A program made the translations under genes and the position numbers. Below are positions 13,536 to 29,002 of a stretch of 64,000 nucleotides of DNA, in pieces (within the stretch, counting starts at the first letter, position 1; each line of letters starts with the position of its first letter). Below the pieces are notes generated by a model, which saw only the letters and a list, made by a program, of their open reading frames with translations, was not told the origin of the DNA and did not search any database. The DNA is taken from NCBI RefSeq assembly GCF_027921765.1, contig NZ_BSEJ01000001.1, positions 186,001 to 250,000 on the forward strand, given 5' to 3'. The DNA is from Microbacterium barkeri (lineage in GTDB: Bacteria > Actinomycetota > Actinomycetes > Actinomycetales > Microbacteriaceae).

Positions 13536-14932
13536 GCGCCGCACCACGCCGCGGCGACCGCCGCACCGTCGTCCGGGTGCAGCCGGCCCGCCAGGTCGCG
13601 TTCGCCGTGCTGCGCGCGGTGTCGTCGTCCGACGCGTACGCGAACCTCCTGCTGCCGCGCGAGATCGAGCGCGCGGGCCTCACAGGACCCGACGCGGGCC
13701 TCGCGACCGAGCTCGCATACGGCACGCTCCGCCGTCTCGGAACGTACGACGCGATCATCCGCCTCGCAGCCGATCGCGAGCCGGATGCGATCGATGCGCC
13801 CGTGCTCGATGCCCTGCGCCTCGGCGCGCACCAGCTCCTCGCGACGCGCGTGGCGCCGCATGCCGCCGTCAACGAGTCGGTCCAGCTCGTGCGCGACGAG
13901 GCGGGGCCGCGCGCCGCGGGCTTCGCGAACGCCGTGCTGCGGAGGGTCGGCCAGGACGATCTCGCCACGTGGACCGACCGGGCTGCCGCGTCGGCCCGGT
14001 CCGACGACGAGCGCCTCGCGATCGCGTCGGCGCACCCGGTGTGGGTGATCCGCGCGCTGCGGCGCGCCCTCGCAGCCGAGGGGCGCGAGAGCGAGCTCGA
14101 CGCGCTGCTCGCGGCCGACAACGCCTCGCCGTCGGTGACGATGGCGGCGCTGCCCGGTCTCGCGGAGGCGCAGGGCGAGCCGACGCCGCACTCCCCGGTG
14201 GGCTTCCGCCTCGGCGGCGGCGATCCCGAGCCCCTCGTGCGCGCATCGGCCGGAGCCCTGCGCGTGCAGGACGAGGGCTCGCAGCTCGTCGCGCTCGCGC
14301 TGTCGCGCCTCGCACCGGTCGCGCCACGCGAGCGGTGGCTCGACCTGTGCGCGGGCCCGGGCGGCAAGGCCGCGCTCCTCGCCGCGGAGGCGCTCGCGGG
14401 CGGCGCGCGCCTCGAGGCGAACGAGGTCGTGCCCGCGCGGGCCGGCCTCGTGCGCAGGGCGCTCGCCCCTGTGCCGCTCGAAGTCGTCGTGCACGAGAGG
14501 GACGGGCGGGAGCTCGCGGCCGCCCAGCCCGGCTCGTTCGACCGGATCCTCGTCGACGCGCCGTGCACGGGGCTCGGCGCTCTCCGTCGGCGGCCGGAGG
14601 CGCGGTGGCGCAAGCAGCCGTCCGATGTCGCCGAGCTCGCCGCCATCCAGGCACAGCTGCTCGACGCCGCGGTCACCGCGCTCGCGCCGGGCGGCACGGT
14701 CGCGTACGTGACGTGCTCCCCGCATCTCGCGGAGACGGCGGCGATCGTGCGCGAGATCCTCGAGCGACGCGGATCCGACGTCGAGGAGCTCGACGCCCGC
14801 GCCGCGCTGCAGGCGGTCGCCCGCACGCCCCTCGACCTCCCCGCCCCGGTAGACGGGTCGGGCCACGCGCAGCTGTGGCCGCATCGGCACGGGACCGACG
14901 CGATGTTCCTCGCGCTCCTGCGGAGGCGGTGA
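13532..14932 (+). CDS. rsmB: 16S rRNA (cytosine-C5)-methyltransferase, RsmB/NusB-like
   Basis: 466 residues. The N-terminal NusB-like RNA-binding domain (about 15-150) is followed by a SAM-dependent methyltransferase. Motif I is DLCAGPGGK (about 271). The two catalytic cysteines lie in DAPCTGLGALRR (about 348) and VTCSPH (about 395). It should make m5C in 16S rRNA. It overlaps fmt by 4 bases, as in other actinobacteria, so formylation and ribosome modification are co-expressed. Confidence 0.93.
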   Translation: MSAAPRRGDRRTVVRVQPARQVAFAVLRAVSSSDAYANLLLPREIERAGLTGPDAGLATELAYGTLRRLGTYDAIIRLAADREPDAIDAPVLDALRLGAHQLLATRVAPHAAVNESVQLVRDEAGPRAAGFANAVLRRVGQDDLATWTDRAAASARSDDERLAIASAHPVWVIRALRRALAAEGRESELDALLAADNASPSVTMAALPGLAEAQGEPTPHSPVGFRLGGGDPEPLVRASAGALRVQDEGSQLVALALSRLAPVAPRERWLDLCAGPGGKAALLAAEALAGGARLEANEVVPARAGLVRRALAPVPLEVVVHERDGRELAAAQPGSFDRILVDAPCTGLGALRRRPEARWRKQPSDVAELAAIQAQLLDAAVTALAPGGTVAYVTCSPHLAETAAIVREILERRGSDVEELDARAALQAVARTPLDLPAPVDGSGHAQLWPHRHGTDAMFLALLRRR

Positions 14933-14947
14933 CCCGCCGCGACGCGC

Positions 14948-14953
14948 GATAAT
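14948..14953 (+). promoter_or_regulatory. -10 box of a leaderless rpe transcript
   Basis: GATAAT, then exactly 6 nt, then the GTG start. There is no ribosome site between the -10 and the start, so transcription should begin at the initiation codon. Confidence 0.6.
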
Positions 14954-14959
14954 GGCGGG

Positions 14960-15643
14960 GTGACACCCCCCGGCGCGCCGCGCATCAACCCGAGCATCCT
15001 GTCCGCCGACTTCGTCAACATGCAGGCCGACCTCGAGCGGATCGCGACGGCCGACTTCGTGCATGTGGACGTCATGGACAACCACTTCGTGCCGAACCTC
15101 ACGTTCGGGCCGCAGATGGTGCAGCGCATCCAGGAGACGAGCCCCGTGCCGCTCGACGTCCACCTCATGATCACGGATGCGAACCGGTGGGCGCCGGGCT
15201 ACGCCGAGCTGGGGGCGGCGTCGGTGACGTTCCACCTCGAGGCGTCGCACGACCCGGTCGCGCTCGCCCGCCGCCTGCGCGGCATCGGCGCGAGGGCCGG
15301 TGTCGCCATCAAGCCCGGCACGCCGGCCGACGCCCTCTACGAGCACCTGCACGAGTTCGACCAGATCCTCGTGATGACCGTCGAGCCCGGGTTCGGCGGC
15401 CAGTCGTTCATGCCCGAGATGATGCCCAAGCTCCGGGCCCTCGCCGAGGAGGCGCGTCGGGTCGGGGCGCCGGTGTGGTTCCAGGTGGACGGCGGCATCT
15501 CCGAGTCCACGATCGCGCAGGCCGCCGAGGCCGGCGCCGACACGTTCGTCGCGGGCTCCGCGGTGTTCGGCGCCGCGGACATCGACGTCGCGATCGCCGA
15601 CCTCCGCGCCCTCGCCGCGGAGCACGTGCACGCGAACCGGTAG
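14960..15643 (+). CDS. rpe: Ribulose-phosphate 3-epimerase
   Basis: Interconverts ribulose 5-phosphate and xylulose 5-phosphate in the pentose phosphate pathway. 227 residues forming a TIM barrel. INPSILSADF, the metal-binding HVDVMDNHFVPNLTFG, the HLMI strand, MTVEPGFGGQSF, and VDGGI are all present. GTG 14960 is the only sensible start and sits 6 nt after a -10-like GATAAT, so it is probably leaderless. The stop codon TAG is at the same time the first half of the hisE -10 box. Confidence 0.96.
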   Translation: MTPPGAPRINPSILSADFVNMQADLERIATADFVHVDVMDNHFVPNLTFGPQMVQRIQETSPVPLDVHLMITDANRWAPGYAELGAASVTFHLEASHDPVALARRLRGIGARAGVAIKPGTPADALYEHLHEFDQILVMTVEPGFGGQSFMPEMMPKLRALAEEARRVGAPVWFQVDGGISESTIAQAAEAGADTFVAGSAVFGAADIDVAIADLRALAAEHVHANR

Positions 15644-15646
15644 CCT
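15641..15646 (+). promoter_or_regulatory. -10 box of a leaderless hisE transcript
   Basis: TAGCCT, 6 nt before GTG 15653. The TAG is also the rpe stop codon. Confidence 0.55.
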
Positions 15647-15652
15647 TGACGG

Positions 15653-15916
15653 GTGAAGAACTTCGACGACCTGTTCGCCGAGCTGGCTGAGAAGGCCCAG
15701 ACGCGTCCGGAGGGCTCCGGGACCGTCAAGGAGCTCGACGCCGGCATCCACTTCATCGGCAAGAAGATCGTGGAAGAGGCCGCCGAGGTGTGGATGGCCG
15801 CGGAGTACGAGTCCGACGCCGAGGCCGCGGAGGAGATCTCGCAGCTGCTGTACCACCTCCAGGTGCTCATGCTCGCGAAGGGCCTCACCCTCGAGGACGT
15901 GTACCGACATCTGTGA
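15653..15916 (+). CDS. hisE: Phosphoribosyl-ATP pyrophosphatase
   Basis: Second step of histidine synthesis, removing pyrophosphate from PR-ATP. 87 residues, all-alpha MazG-like fold. The [14 protein letters not shown] helix and [14 protein letters not shown] carry the acidic metal-binding residues. It lies 44 bp before hisG, the usual actinobacterial hisE-hisG pair, and starts with GTG at what looks like a leaderless promoter. Confidence 0.95.
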   Translation: MKNFDDLFAELAEKAQTRPEGSGTVKELDAGIHFIGKKIVEEAAEVWMAAEYESDAEAAEEISQLLYHLQVLMLAKGLTLEDVYRHL

Positions 15917-15960
15917 GCCGCACCGCTCATCCGTCTGACACCCCGATCGAAAGACCTCGC

Positions 15961-16800
15961 ATGCTCCGCATCGCCGTTCCCAACAAGGGCTCGCTCTCCG
16001 AGACCGCCGCCGAGATGCTCGCGGAGGCCGGCTACGCCGGTCGCCGCGACTCGAAGTCGCTGCACCTCATCGACGCCGCCAACGACGTCGAGTTCTTCTA
16101 CCTGCGCCCGCGCGACATCGCCACGTACGTCTCCGCCGGTGCGCTCGACGTCGGCATCACCGGCCGCGACCTGCTCCTGGACGTGCGGATGTCCGCCCGG
16201 GAGATCGAGACGCTCGGCTTCGCGACGTCGACGTTCCGCTTCGCCGCCCCTCCCGGGCGCTTCGCGGGCGTGGCCGATCTCGACGGCGCGCGCATCGCGA
16301 CGTCGTACCCCGGGCTCGTCGACTCGTTCCTTGACAGCCACGGCGTCGCAGCCGACCTCGTGCCGCTGGACGGCGCCGTGGAGTCGGCCGTCGAGCTCGG
16401 CGTCGCCGACGCGATCGCCGACGTCGTCGAGACCGGCACGACCCTCCGGCAGGCCGGACTCGACATCTTCGGGCCCGTGATCCTCGAGTCCGAGGCCGTG
16501 CTCATCCAGGGCCCGCGCGAGCACGCGGGCATCGAGACGCTCCTGCGCCGCCTGCGCGGCGTGATGGTCGCCCGGCAGTACGTCATGCTCGACTACGACC
16601 TCCCCGCGGCGCTCGTCGACCGCGCCGTGGAGATCGCCTCCGGCATCGAGTCGCCCACCGTGTCGCCGCTGCGCGACCCCGAGTGGGTGGCCGTGCGCGT
16701 CATGGTCCCGCGCCGCGGCGTGAACCGCGTGATGGACGAGCTGTACGGCATCGGCGCGCGCGCGATCCTCGTCACGGCCATCCACAACGCGCGCCTCTGA
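15961..16800 (+). CDS. hisG: ATP phosphoribosyltransferase (long form)
   Basis: First and feedback-regulated step of histidine synthesis. 279 residues, the long form with a C-terminal regulatory domain (about 210-279) that binds histidine. [13 protein letters not shown] is at the N-terminus, and the PRPP-binding loop is around [17 protein letters not shown] 15961 gives the family N-terminus. Its TGA shares a base with the ATG of hisF. Confidence 0.95.
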   Translation: MLRIAVPNKGSLSETAAEMLAEAGYAGRRDSKSLHLIDAANDVEFFYLRPRDIATYVSAGALDVGITGRDLLLDVRMSAREIETLGFATSTFRFAAPPGRFAGVADLDGARIATSYPGLVDSFLDSHGVAADLVPLDGAVESAVELGVADAIADVVETGTTLRQAGLDIFGPVILESEAVLIQGPREHAGIETLLRRLRGVMVARQYVMLDYDLPAALVDRAVEIASGIESPTVSPLRDPEWVAVRVMVPRRGVNRVMDELYGIGARAILVTAIHNARL

Positions 16801-17561
16801 TGAGCGTCGTCACCCGGGTCATCCCGTGCCTCGACGTGGCCGGCGGCCGCGTCGTCAAGGGCGTCAACTTCGAGAACCTCCGCGAGATGGGCGACCCCGT
16901 CGAGCTCGCCCGCCGGTACTTCGAGCAGGGCGCCGACGAGCTCACCTTCCTCGACGTCACGGCGACGGTCGACGAGCGCGCCACGACCTACGATGTCGTG
17001 CGGCGCACGGCCGAGGAGGTCTTCATCCCGCTCACGGTGGGCGGCGGCGTCCGCTCGGTCGACGACGTCGCGCGGCTCCAGGGCGTGGGCGCCGACAAGG
17101 TGGGCGTCAACTCGGCCGCGATCGCCCGCCCCGGCCTGCTGGACGAGATCGCCGACCGGTTCGGCGCGCAGGCGCTCGTCCTCTCGCTCGATGTCAAGCG
17201 CTCGCCCCGAACGCCCTCCGGGTTCGTCGTGACGACCCACGGCGGCAAGAAGGAGACCGACCTCGACGCGCTCGCGTGGGCGCGCGAGGCGATCGAGCGC
17301 GGCGCGGGCGAGCTGCTCGTGAACTCGATCGACGCCGACGGCACGAAGGCCGGCTTCGACCTCGAGCTCGTGGGGCTCATGCGCGAGCTCGCGAGCGTGC
17401 CCGTGATCGCGTCGGGCGGGGCAGGCGACGTGTCGCACTTCGCGCCCGCCGTGCGCGCGGGCGCCGACGCGGTGCTCGCGGCCAGCGTCTTCCACTCGGG
17501 CCAGATGACGATCGGCGAGGTCAAGCAGGCGCTGCGCGCCGACGGGATCGAGACGCGATGA
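16800..17561 (+). CDS. hisF: Imidazole glycerol phosphate synthase cyclase subunit
   Basis: Builds IGP and AICAR from PRFAR with ammonia supplied by HisH (not in this window). 253 residues forming a (beta/alpha)8 barrel. The catalytic aspartates lie in [14 protein letters not shown] (about residue 11) and [11 protein letters not shown] (about 175). VTVGGGVRS-like and IASGGAGD phosphate-binding loops are present. It starts inside the hisG stop (TGATG) and ends overlapping hisI. Confidence 0.96.
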   Translation: MSVVTRVIPCLDVAGGRVVKGVNFENLREMGDPVELARRYFEQGADELTFLDVTATVDERATTYDVVRRTAEEVFIPLTVGGGVRSVDDVARLQGVGADKVGVNSAAIARPGLLDEIADRFGAQALVLSLDVKRSPRTPSGFVVTTHGGKKETDLDALAWAREAIERGAGELLVNSIDADGTKAGFDLELVGLMRELASVPVIASGGAGDVSHFAPAVRAGADAVLAASVFHSGQMTIGEVKQALRADGIETR

Positions 17562-17932
17562 GCGAGGTCGACGACCGCATCGCGCGCGTGGCGTTCGGCC
17601 CCGACGGGCTCGTCCCCGCGATCGTGCAGCAGTGGGACACGCGCGAGGTGCTCATGCTCGCGTGGATGGACGCCGAGGCCCTGCGCCGCACGCTGACCTC
17701 GGGACGGGTGACCTACTGGTCGAGGTCGCGGCGCGAGTACTGGCGCAAGGGCGACACGTCCGGGCACATCCAGATCGTGAAGGGCGCGAAGCTCGACTGC
17801 GACGGCGACGTCGTCCTGCTCGAGATCGACCAGATCGGGCCCGCCTGCCACACGAACACGCGCACGTGCTTCGACAGCGACACCTCCCGCCCCGAGGTGG
17901 GCGACCGCGACCTCCACCCGGTGGTCGGATGA
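17558..17932 (+). CDS. hisI: Phosphoribosyl-AMP cyclohydrolase
   Basis: Third step of histidine synthesis. 124 residues. It has [17 protein letters not shown], the [18 protein letters not shown] core, [11 protein letters not shown], and the zinc ligands in [12 protein letters not shown] 17558 overlaps the hisF stop. Its TGA overlaps the ATG of the Trp-associated membrane protein, leaving no room for the trpE that normally sits here. Confidence 0.96.
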   Translation: MSEVDDRIARVAFGPDGLVPAIVQQWDTREVLMLAWMDAEALRRTLTSGRVTYWSRSRREYWRKGDTSGHIQIVKGAKLDCDGDVVLLEIDQIGPACHTNTRTCFDSDTSRPEVGDRDLHPVVG

Positions 17933-18552
17933 CCGACGGGCGGATGGGCGCGGCGCCCGGCGAGGGGGCGCTCGCGGGGCGCGGGCGGATGATCGCGGTG
18001 CTCGCGGCGCTCTCGGGCGCGGCGCTCGCGCTGATCGGATCGACGCAGACGTGGCTCACCGCCTCGGTCGCCGGCGCGACGCTCCCGGTCGCCGGCTCCG
18101 AGGCGGTCTCGGTGCTCCAGCCGCTCTCGCTCGCGGCCCTCGCGCTGTCGCTCGTGCTCGCGATCGTGGGCCCGGTCGTCCGCTACGTCCTCGCGGCGCT
18201 CGCGGTCGCGGTCGGCGGGGGGATCGCGTGGCTGAGCGCCGCGCTCGTGGCGGCACCGCGCGCGACGGCGGCGTCGGCCGTCGTCACCGAGCACACCGGC
18301 ATCGCCGGGGAGTCGGCGATCGAGGACCTCGTGCAGGGGATGGCACTCACCCCCTGGCCGGCGGTGACCATCGTCGCGGGCGCGCTCATCGCGCTCGCGG
18401 GCCTGTGGACCCTCGGCACCGCTCACGCATGGCGGCGCGCGGGGCGCCGCTACGAGAAGCGCTCCGGCCGCACGGCCGCGGCCGACGACGCCCCGCTCGA
18501 TGCGATCGACTCGTGGGACGACCTGTCCCGCGGCGACGACCCCACCCGCTGA
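17929..18552 (+). CDS. Trp-operon-associated membrane protein
   Basis: 207 residues with four hydrophobic segments (about 21-41, 63-81, 85-108 and 143-165) and a basic, charged tail. This matches the family of four-helix membrane proteins next to trp genes in actinobacteria (Trp_oprn_chp), whose role is unknown. The conserved feature STQTWLTAS follows the first helix. It directly follows hisI by ATGA overlap. In relatives trpE precedes it; here that gene is absent. Confidence 0.85.
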   Translation: MTDGRMGAAPGEGALAGRGRMIAVLAALSGAALALIGSTQTWLTASVAGATLPVAGSEAVSVLQPLSLAALALSLVLAIVGPVVRYVLAALAVAVGGGIAWLSAALVAAPRATAASAVVTEHTGIAGESAIEDLVQGMALTPWPAVTIVAGALIALAGLWTLGTAHAWRRAGRRYEKRSGRTAAADDAPLDAIDSWDDLSRGDDPTR

Positions 18553-18581
18553 CGGCGGCAGGGGCCAGCGCCCGGCCCCGA

Positions 18582-18587
18582 TAGACT
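18582..18587 (+). promoter_or_regulatory. -10 box upstream of the trp genes
   Basis: TAGACT, 36 bp before the ATG of the small membrane protein. It predicts a short leader carrying GGAGG (18609-18613). No attenuator-like Trp-codon leader peptide is visible. Confidence 0.45.
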
Positions 18588-18623
18588 GGACGACGTTCCC
18601 AGCAGCACGGAGGATGACACGAC

Positions 18624-18854
18624 ATGACCCACTCGATCGACGACCCCGGACACGGACACTCGCCCGCCGCCTGGAGCGCTGTGCTCATCATGCTCCTCGG
18701 GCTCTCCGTCGCCGCGGTCGCGCTGTTCCTGTGGGTGCCGTGGCTGCTCATCGCCTCGGCCGCGGTCTTCCTGATCGGACCCATCGTGGGCTTCATCCTC
18801 ACGAAGGCGGGCTACGGCGCAGGCGGATCCAAGTACCAGCCCAAGGCGCACTGA
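18624..18854 (+). CDS. Small HGxxPAAW-motif membrane protein
   Basis: 76 residues with two hydrophobic helices (about 17-37 and 41-61). The N-terminal HGHSPAAW matches the HGxxPAAW motif of a small protein found before trpC in actinobacteria. Its function is unknown. GGAGG lies 10 bases before ATG 18624, and the stop overlaps the trpC ATG. Confidence 0.85.
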   Translation: MTHSIDDPGHGHSPAAWSAVLIMLLGLSVAAVALFLWVPWLLIASAAVFLIGPIVGFILTKAGYGAGGSKYQPKAH

Positions 18855-19660
18855 TGTCGCTCCTGGCCGAGCTCACGGCCGGGGCCGTCGAGGACGCCGA
18901 GGCGCGCAGAGCCGAGCGGCCCTCGGCCGTCGTCGAGAGCGCAGCCGCCGCACAGGCGCCTGCGCTCGACGTCGTCTCCGCGCTCCGTCCCGACGCCCGG
19001 GTGAAGATCATCGCCGAGGTGAAGCGCGCGAGCCCCTCGCGCGGCGACCTCGCCGCGATCCCCGACCCCGCGCTGCAGGCGGGGCTGTACGAGCAGGGCG
19101 GAGCGTCGGCCATCTCGGTTCTCACCGAGCAGCGCCGGTTCAAGGGCAGTCTCGCCGACCTCGCGGCGGTGCGCGCCCGCGTCTCGCTCCCGGTGCTGCG
19201 CAAGGACTTCATCGCGACCCCGTACCAGGTGCTCGAGGCCCGCGCGGCCGGCGCCGACATCGTGCTGCTCATCGTGGCGGCGCTCGAGCAGCCCGTGCTC
19301 GAGGAGCTCTACCGGCTCACGATCGAGCTCGGGATGACGCCCCTCGTCGAGGCCCACTCCGCCGATGAGGTCGCGCGCGCCGCGGATCTGGGCGCCGATC
19401 TCATCGGCGTGAACGCACGCGACCTGTCGACCTTCGAGCTCGACCGCGACCTGTTCGGGCGGCTCGTCGACGGCTTCCCCGCCGGCGCGATCCGCATCGC
19501 CGAGTCGGCGGTGCTCTCTCCCGATGACGTCGCGCACTACCGCGAGGCGGGCGCGGATGTCGTGCTCGTGGGCGAAGCGCTCGTCACGGGCGACCCGGTT
19601 TCCACGCTCGGCGCGTTCCTCGCCGCCGGCGACTTCGCAGCAGGGGAGAGGCGCGCATGA
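18854..19660 (+). CDS. trpC: Indole-3-glycerol phosphate synthase
   Basis: Closes the indole ring from CdRP in tryptophan synthesis. 268 residues. [15 protein letters not shown] (catalytic lysine, about 55), [11 protein letters not shown] (catalytic lysine, about 117), [12 protein letters not shown] and [10 protein letters not shown] loops are in barrel order. The enzyme is monofunctional (no TrpF fused). Its start overlaps the preceding stop and its own stop overlaps trpB. Confidence 0.96.
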   Translation: MSLLAELTAGAVEDAEARRAERPSAVVESAAAAQAPALDVVSALRPDARVKIIAEVKRASPSRGDLAAIPDPALQAGLYEQGGASAISVLTEQRRFKGSLADLAAVRARVSLPVLRKDFIATPYQVLEARAAGADIVLLIVAALEQPVLEELYRLTIELGMTPLVEAHSADEVARAADLGADLIGVNARDLSTFELDRDLFGRLVDGFPAGAIRIAESAVLSPDDVAHYREAGADVVLVGEALVTGDPVSTLGAFLAAGDFAAGERRA

Positions 19661-20865
19661 GCCTTCGCGAGCAGCCCGGCCCGTTCTTCGGCGACTTCGG
19701 CGGGCGCTACATGCCCGAGTCGCTCATCGCGGCGATCGACGAGCTCGCGGTCGCGCACGAGGAGGCGATGGCCGACCCCGCCTTCCACGCAGAGCTGAAC
19801 GCGCTCCTCGCGGACTACGCCGGCCGCCCGTCGGCCCTCACGGAGGTGCCGCGCTTCGCGGAGCATGCGGGCGGCGCCCGCATCTTCCTCAAGCGCGAGG
19901 ATCTCAACCACACGGGCAGCCACAAGATCAACAACGTCCTCGGCCAGGCGCTGCTCACGAGGCGGCTCGGCAAGACGCGCGTGATCGCCGAGACGGGCGC
20001 CGGCCAGCACGGCGTCGCCACGGCGACCGCGGCCGCGCTCTTCGGGCTCGAGTGCCGCATCTACATGGGCGAGGTCGACACCGAGCGCCAGGCGCTCAAC
20101 GTGGCGCGCATGCGCCTGCTGGGCGCCGAGGTCGTGGCCGTCAAGACCGGCTCGCGCACCCTCAAGGACGCGATCAACGAGGCGTACCGCGAGTGGGTGT
20201 CGAGCGTCGAGACGACGAACTACATCTTCGGCACGGCCGCGGGCCCGCACCCGTTCCCCGCGATGGTCCGCGATTTCCAGAAGATCATCTCCGACGAGGC
20301 GCGCGCGCAGCTCCTCGAGCGCGTCGGGCGCCTGCCCGACGCCGTCCTCGCGTGCGTCGGCGGCGGATCGAACGCGATCGGCATGTTCGACGCGTTCATC
20401 GACGACCCCGGCGTGCGGCTCTTCGGCGTCGAGGCGGCGGGCGACGGCGTCGACACCCCGCGTCACGCCGCGTCGATCGAGCGCGGTCGTCCGGGCGTCC
20501 TGCACGGAGCGCGCACCTTCGTGCTGCAGGACGAGGACGGCCAGACCGTCGAGTCGCACTCGATCTCCGCCGGCCTGGACTATCCGGGCGTCGGCCCCGA
20601 GCACTCGTGGCTCGCCTCGATCGGGCGCGCGGAGTACATCCCCGCGACCGACGCCGAGGCGATGGGCGCGCTGCGCCTGCTGAGCCGGACCGAGGGCATC
20701 ATCCCCGCGATCGAGTCGGCCCATGCGCTCGCCGGCGCGCTGCGGATCGGGCGCGAGCTCGGGCCGGACGCCGTGCTCGCGGTGTGCCTCTCCGGCCGCG
20801 GCGACAAGGACATGGACACGGCCGCCCGCTGGTTCGGCCTCTACGACGAGGGAGCCGACGCGTGA
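19657..20865 (+). CDS. trpB: Tryptophan synthase beta chain
   Basis: Joins indole and serine, PLP-dependent. 402 residues. The PLP lysine lies in HTGSHKINN (about residue 91), the phosphate-binding loop is GGGSNAIG (about 231), and [10 protein letters not shown] and [10 protein letters not shown] are present. This is the classical TrpB1 type. ATGA overlap with trpC and GTGA overlap with trpA ensure stoichiometric expression. Confidence 0.97.
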   Translation: MSLREQPGPFFGDFGGRYMPESLIAAIDELAVAHEEAMADPAFHAELNALLADYAGRPSALTEVPRFAEHAGGARIFLKREDLNHTGSHKINNVLGQALLTRRLGKTRVIAETGAGQHGVATATAAALFGLECRIYMGEVDTERQALNVARMRLLGAEVVAVKTGSRTLKDAINEAYREWVSSVETTNYIFGTAAGPHPFPAMVRDFQKIISDEARAQLLERVGRLPDAVLACVGGGSNAIGMFDAFIDDPGVRLFGVEAAGDGVDTPRHAASIERGRPGVLHGARTFVLQDEDGQTVESHSISAGLDYPGVGPEHSWLASIGRAEYIPATDAEAMGALRLLSRTEGIIPAIESAHALAGALRIGRELGPDAVLAVCLSGRGDKDMDTAARWFGLYDEGADA

Positions 20866-21668
20866 GCCGTGTCGAGGACGCGATCGCCCGGGCCGCTGCC
20901 GACGGACGAGGAGCCTTCATCGGCTACCTCCCTGTGGGGTTCCCCGACCTGCAGACGAGCATCGACGCGGCCGTCGCCCTCGCCGAGAACGGCGTCGACA
21001 TCATCGAGCTGGGCCCGCCCTACAGCGACCCCGTGATGGACGGCCCCATCATCCAGGAGGCGACGAACGCGGCGCTCGAGGCGGGCTTCCGCACCGAGCA
21101 CCTCTTCACGGCGCTGCGCGAGATCACGGCGCGCACCGATGTGCCCGTGCTCGTCATGACGTACTGGAACCTCGTCGTCCAGCGCGGCGTCGACCGCTAT
21201 GCCGACGAGGTGCGCGCCGCGGGCGGCGCGGGGCTCATCACGCCGGACATCACCCCGGACGCCGCGGCCGACTGGATCGCCGCGGCCGAGCGCACGGGAC
21301 TGGACCGCGTCTTCCTCGCGGCGCCGACCTCGACCGACGACCGGCTCGATCTCATCGTCGGCGCGACCACGGGCTTCGTCTACACCGTCTCGACCATGGG
21401 GATCACGGGGGAGCGCGCGGAGCTCGACAAGGCGGCCAGGGCGCTCGTGGGCCGCCTGCGCGCGCACGGCGCCGCACGCGCGTGCGTCGGCATCGGCGTC
21501 TCGAGCGCCGAGCACATCGCGAGCATCGTGGAGTACGCCGACGGCGCGATCGTGGGCACCGCCCTCGTGCGCGCGCTGCGGGACGGCGGGGTCGAGGGCC
21601 TCGCCGAGAAGACCCGCGAGCTCGCGGCGGGCACCGTGCGTCACGGAGCCGCACCCGAGAGGAATTAG
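20862..21668 (+). CDS. trpA: Tryptophan synthase alpha chain
   Basis: Cleaves indole-3-glycerol phosphate and passes indole to TrpB. 268 residues. The catalytic Glu is in [17 protein letters not shown] (about residue 49), with the Asp nearby. The phosphate-binding GIGVSSAEH and GTALVRAL segments are present. The start is GTG 20862, overlapping the trpB stop. Its TAG stop doubles as the start of the lgt -10 box. Confidence 0.96.
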   Translation: MSRVEDAIARAAADGRGAFIGYLPVGFPDLQTSIDAAVALAENGVDIIELGPPYSDPVMDGPIIQEATNAALEAGFRTEHLFTALREITARTDVPVLVMTYWNLVVQRGVDRYADEVRAAGGAGLITPDITPDAAADWIAAAERTGLDRVFLAAPTSTDDRLDLIVGATTGFVYTVSTMGITGERAELDKAARALVGRLRAHGAARACVGIGVSSAEHIASIVEYADGAIVGTALVRALRDGGVEGLAEKTRELAAGTVRHGAAPERN

Positions 21669-21671
21669 ACT
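21666..21671 (+). promoter_or_regulatory. -10 box of a leaderless lgt transcript
   Basis: TAGACT, 7 nt before ATG 21679, inside the trpA stop. No ribosome site lies between the two. Confidence 0.5.
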
Positions 21672-21678
21672 CTCGATC

Positions 21679-22653
21679 ATGCTGTCCTCCGCCCTGACGA
21701 GCGTCGTCGCGAGCATCCCCAGCCCCCCGGAGTCGTTCTTCGAGATCGGCCCGCTGCGAATCCACTACTACGCCCTGTGCATCATCACGGGCATCGTCGT
21801 GGCGACGCTCATCACGAACCGCCGTCTCACGCGGCGCGGGGCGGAGCCGTGGGTCGTCATCGACATCGCGCTCCTCGCGGTGCCGCTCGCGATCGTGGGC
21901 GCGCGCGCCTACCACGTGCTCACGCACTGGGGCTTCTACTTCGGCGAGGGCGCCAACCCGTGGAACCCGCTCGAGCCCGGCTCGGTGTGGGCGATCTGGG
22001 AGGGCGGCATCGCGATCTTCGGCGCGCTGCTGGGCGGCGCGCTGGGCGCGTGGCTCGGCTGCCGGTGGACCGGCATCCGGTTCTGGACGTTCGCCGACGC
22101 GCTCGCGCCCGGCCTCCTGCTCGCGCAGGCGCTCGGCCGCTTCGGCAACTGGTTCAACCACGAGCTGTTCGGCTGGCCGACCGACCTCCCCTGGGGCCTC
22201 GAGATCGAGCCCGACAACCCCGCCTTCCCGCCGGGGCTCCCCGACGACACGCTGTTCCACCCGACCTTCCTCTACGAGATCGTCTGGAACGTCATCGGCG
22301 TCGTCCTGCTCTTCTGGCTCGGCCGGAGCCTCGCGTTCCAGTGGGGACGGCTGTTCGCGGTCTACCTCATCTGGTACGGCGCGGGCCGCGTCGTCTGGGA
22401 GACCATCCGCATCGACCCGAGCGAGATCATCCTCGGCCTGCGCACGAACGTGTGGGGCGCGATCGCGGCGATCGTCGTGGGCGCCGTCGTCCTCGTCGTG
22501 CAGGCGCGGCACACGGGCCTCGAGCCCAGCCCCTACCGACCGGGCCGCGAGCGGGCCGACGCGGACGCGCTACAATCGCAGGGCGACTTCGTCGATGTCA
22601 GCGAACCCCCCGCGTCGGAAGCCGCTCTGAAGCCGTCGCCACAAGCACCGTAG
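21679..22653 (+). CDS. lgt: Prolipoprotein diacylglyceryl transferase
   Basis: Transfers diacylglycerol from phosphatidylglycerol to the lipobox cysteine of prelipoproteins. It is an integral membrane enzyme. 324 residues with about seven hydrophobic segments. The family signature GRFGNWFNHELFGWPT (about 152-167) and the C-terminal YGAGRVVWETIR region are present. The last ~50 residues form a charged cytoplasmic tail. It follows trpA as in other actinobacteria. Confidence 0.95.
   Translation: MLSSALTSVVASIPSPPESFFEIGPLRIHYYALCIITGIVVATLITNRRLTRRGAEPWVVIDIALLAVPLAIVGARAYHVLTHWGFYFGEGANPWNPLEPGSVWAIWEGGIAIFGALLGGALGAWLGCRWTGIRFWTFADALAPGLLLAQALGRFGNWFNHELFGWPTDLPWGLEIEPDNPAFPPGLPDDTLFHPTFLYEIVWNVIGVVLLFWLGRSLAFQWGRLFAVYLIWYGAGRVVWETIRIDPSEIILGLRTNVWGAIAAIVVGAVVLVVQARHTGLEPSPYRPGRERADADALQSQGDFVDVSEPPASEAALKPSPQAP
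22571..22576 (+). promoter_or_regulatory. -10 box for gltB leader transcript
   Basis: TACAAT within the 3' end of lgt, about 200 bp before the gltB ATG. It predicts a leader of about 190 nt containing a small hairpin (22675-22691) and a 24-codon ORF. Confidence 0.5.
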
Positions 22654-22697
22654 CGATGATCCCGCCCCTCTGCTGTCCTTTCGGAAAGGGCACGAGG

Positions 22698-22772
22698 ATG
22701 ATCGAGCGCGCGAGACGGCGTCCACTGGGCCAACGTCGTCCCGCGCTACGCAACCGACCCCGAGGACGGTAG
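22698..22772 (+). CDS. Arginine-rich 24-residue leader ORF before gltB
   Basis: ATG 22698 is preceded by GGAAAGGG at good spacing and reads 24 codons to TAG 22770-22772, ending only 4 nt before the gltB ATG. Ten of the 24 residues are arginine (it begins [12 protein letters not shown]). The placement suggests translational coupling or an attenuator-type leader for nitrogen assimilation. It could also be chance, since GC-rich DNA encodes arginine easily. It has no recognisable homologue. Confidence 0.4.
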   Translation: MIERARRRPLGQRRPALRNRPRGR

Positions 22773-22776
22773 ACAC

Positions 22777-28801
<6,025 letters not shown>

Positions 28802-28818
28802 CTCCGACACGCGTGGAT

Positions 28819-28851
28819 GGCGGCCGGGAGCACACGATGCTCCCGGCCGCC
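28819..28851 (+). terminator. Terminator after gltBD
   Basis: Perfect 14-bp GC-rich stem (28819-28832 with 28838-28851) with a 5-nt loop, 17 bp after the gltD stop. There is only a weak GT-rich tail. Confidence 0.8.
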
Positions 28852-28886
28852 GTCGTGTGCGCGTGAATCGGATGGCCGGGTGCGCG

Positions 28887-28892
28887 TAGTGT
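28887..28892 (+). promoter_or_regulatory. -10 box for pyk
   Basis: TAGTGT, about 110 bp before the chosen pyk TTG start. It lies just 5 nt before an in-frame GTG (28898), so it could also drive a leaderless, N-terminally extended pyruvate kinase. Confidence 0.45.
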
Positions 28893-29002
28893 GGGGTGTG
28901 CATCCGGTGGAACCGCGATGGGCCTCGTGCGGAGCGCCCATCGACCCGACGGACGCGGATGCGTCCACAACAGAAGAAGCAAGCAGTGCGGAAGGCAAGC
29001 TT

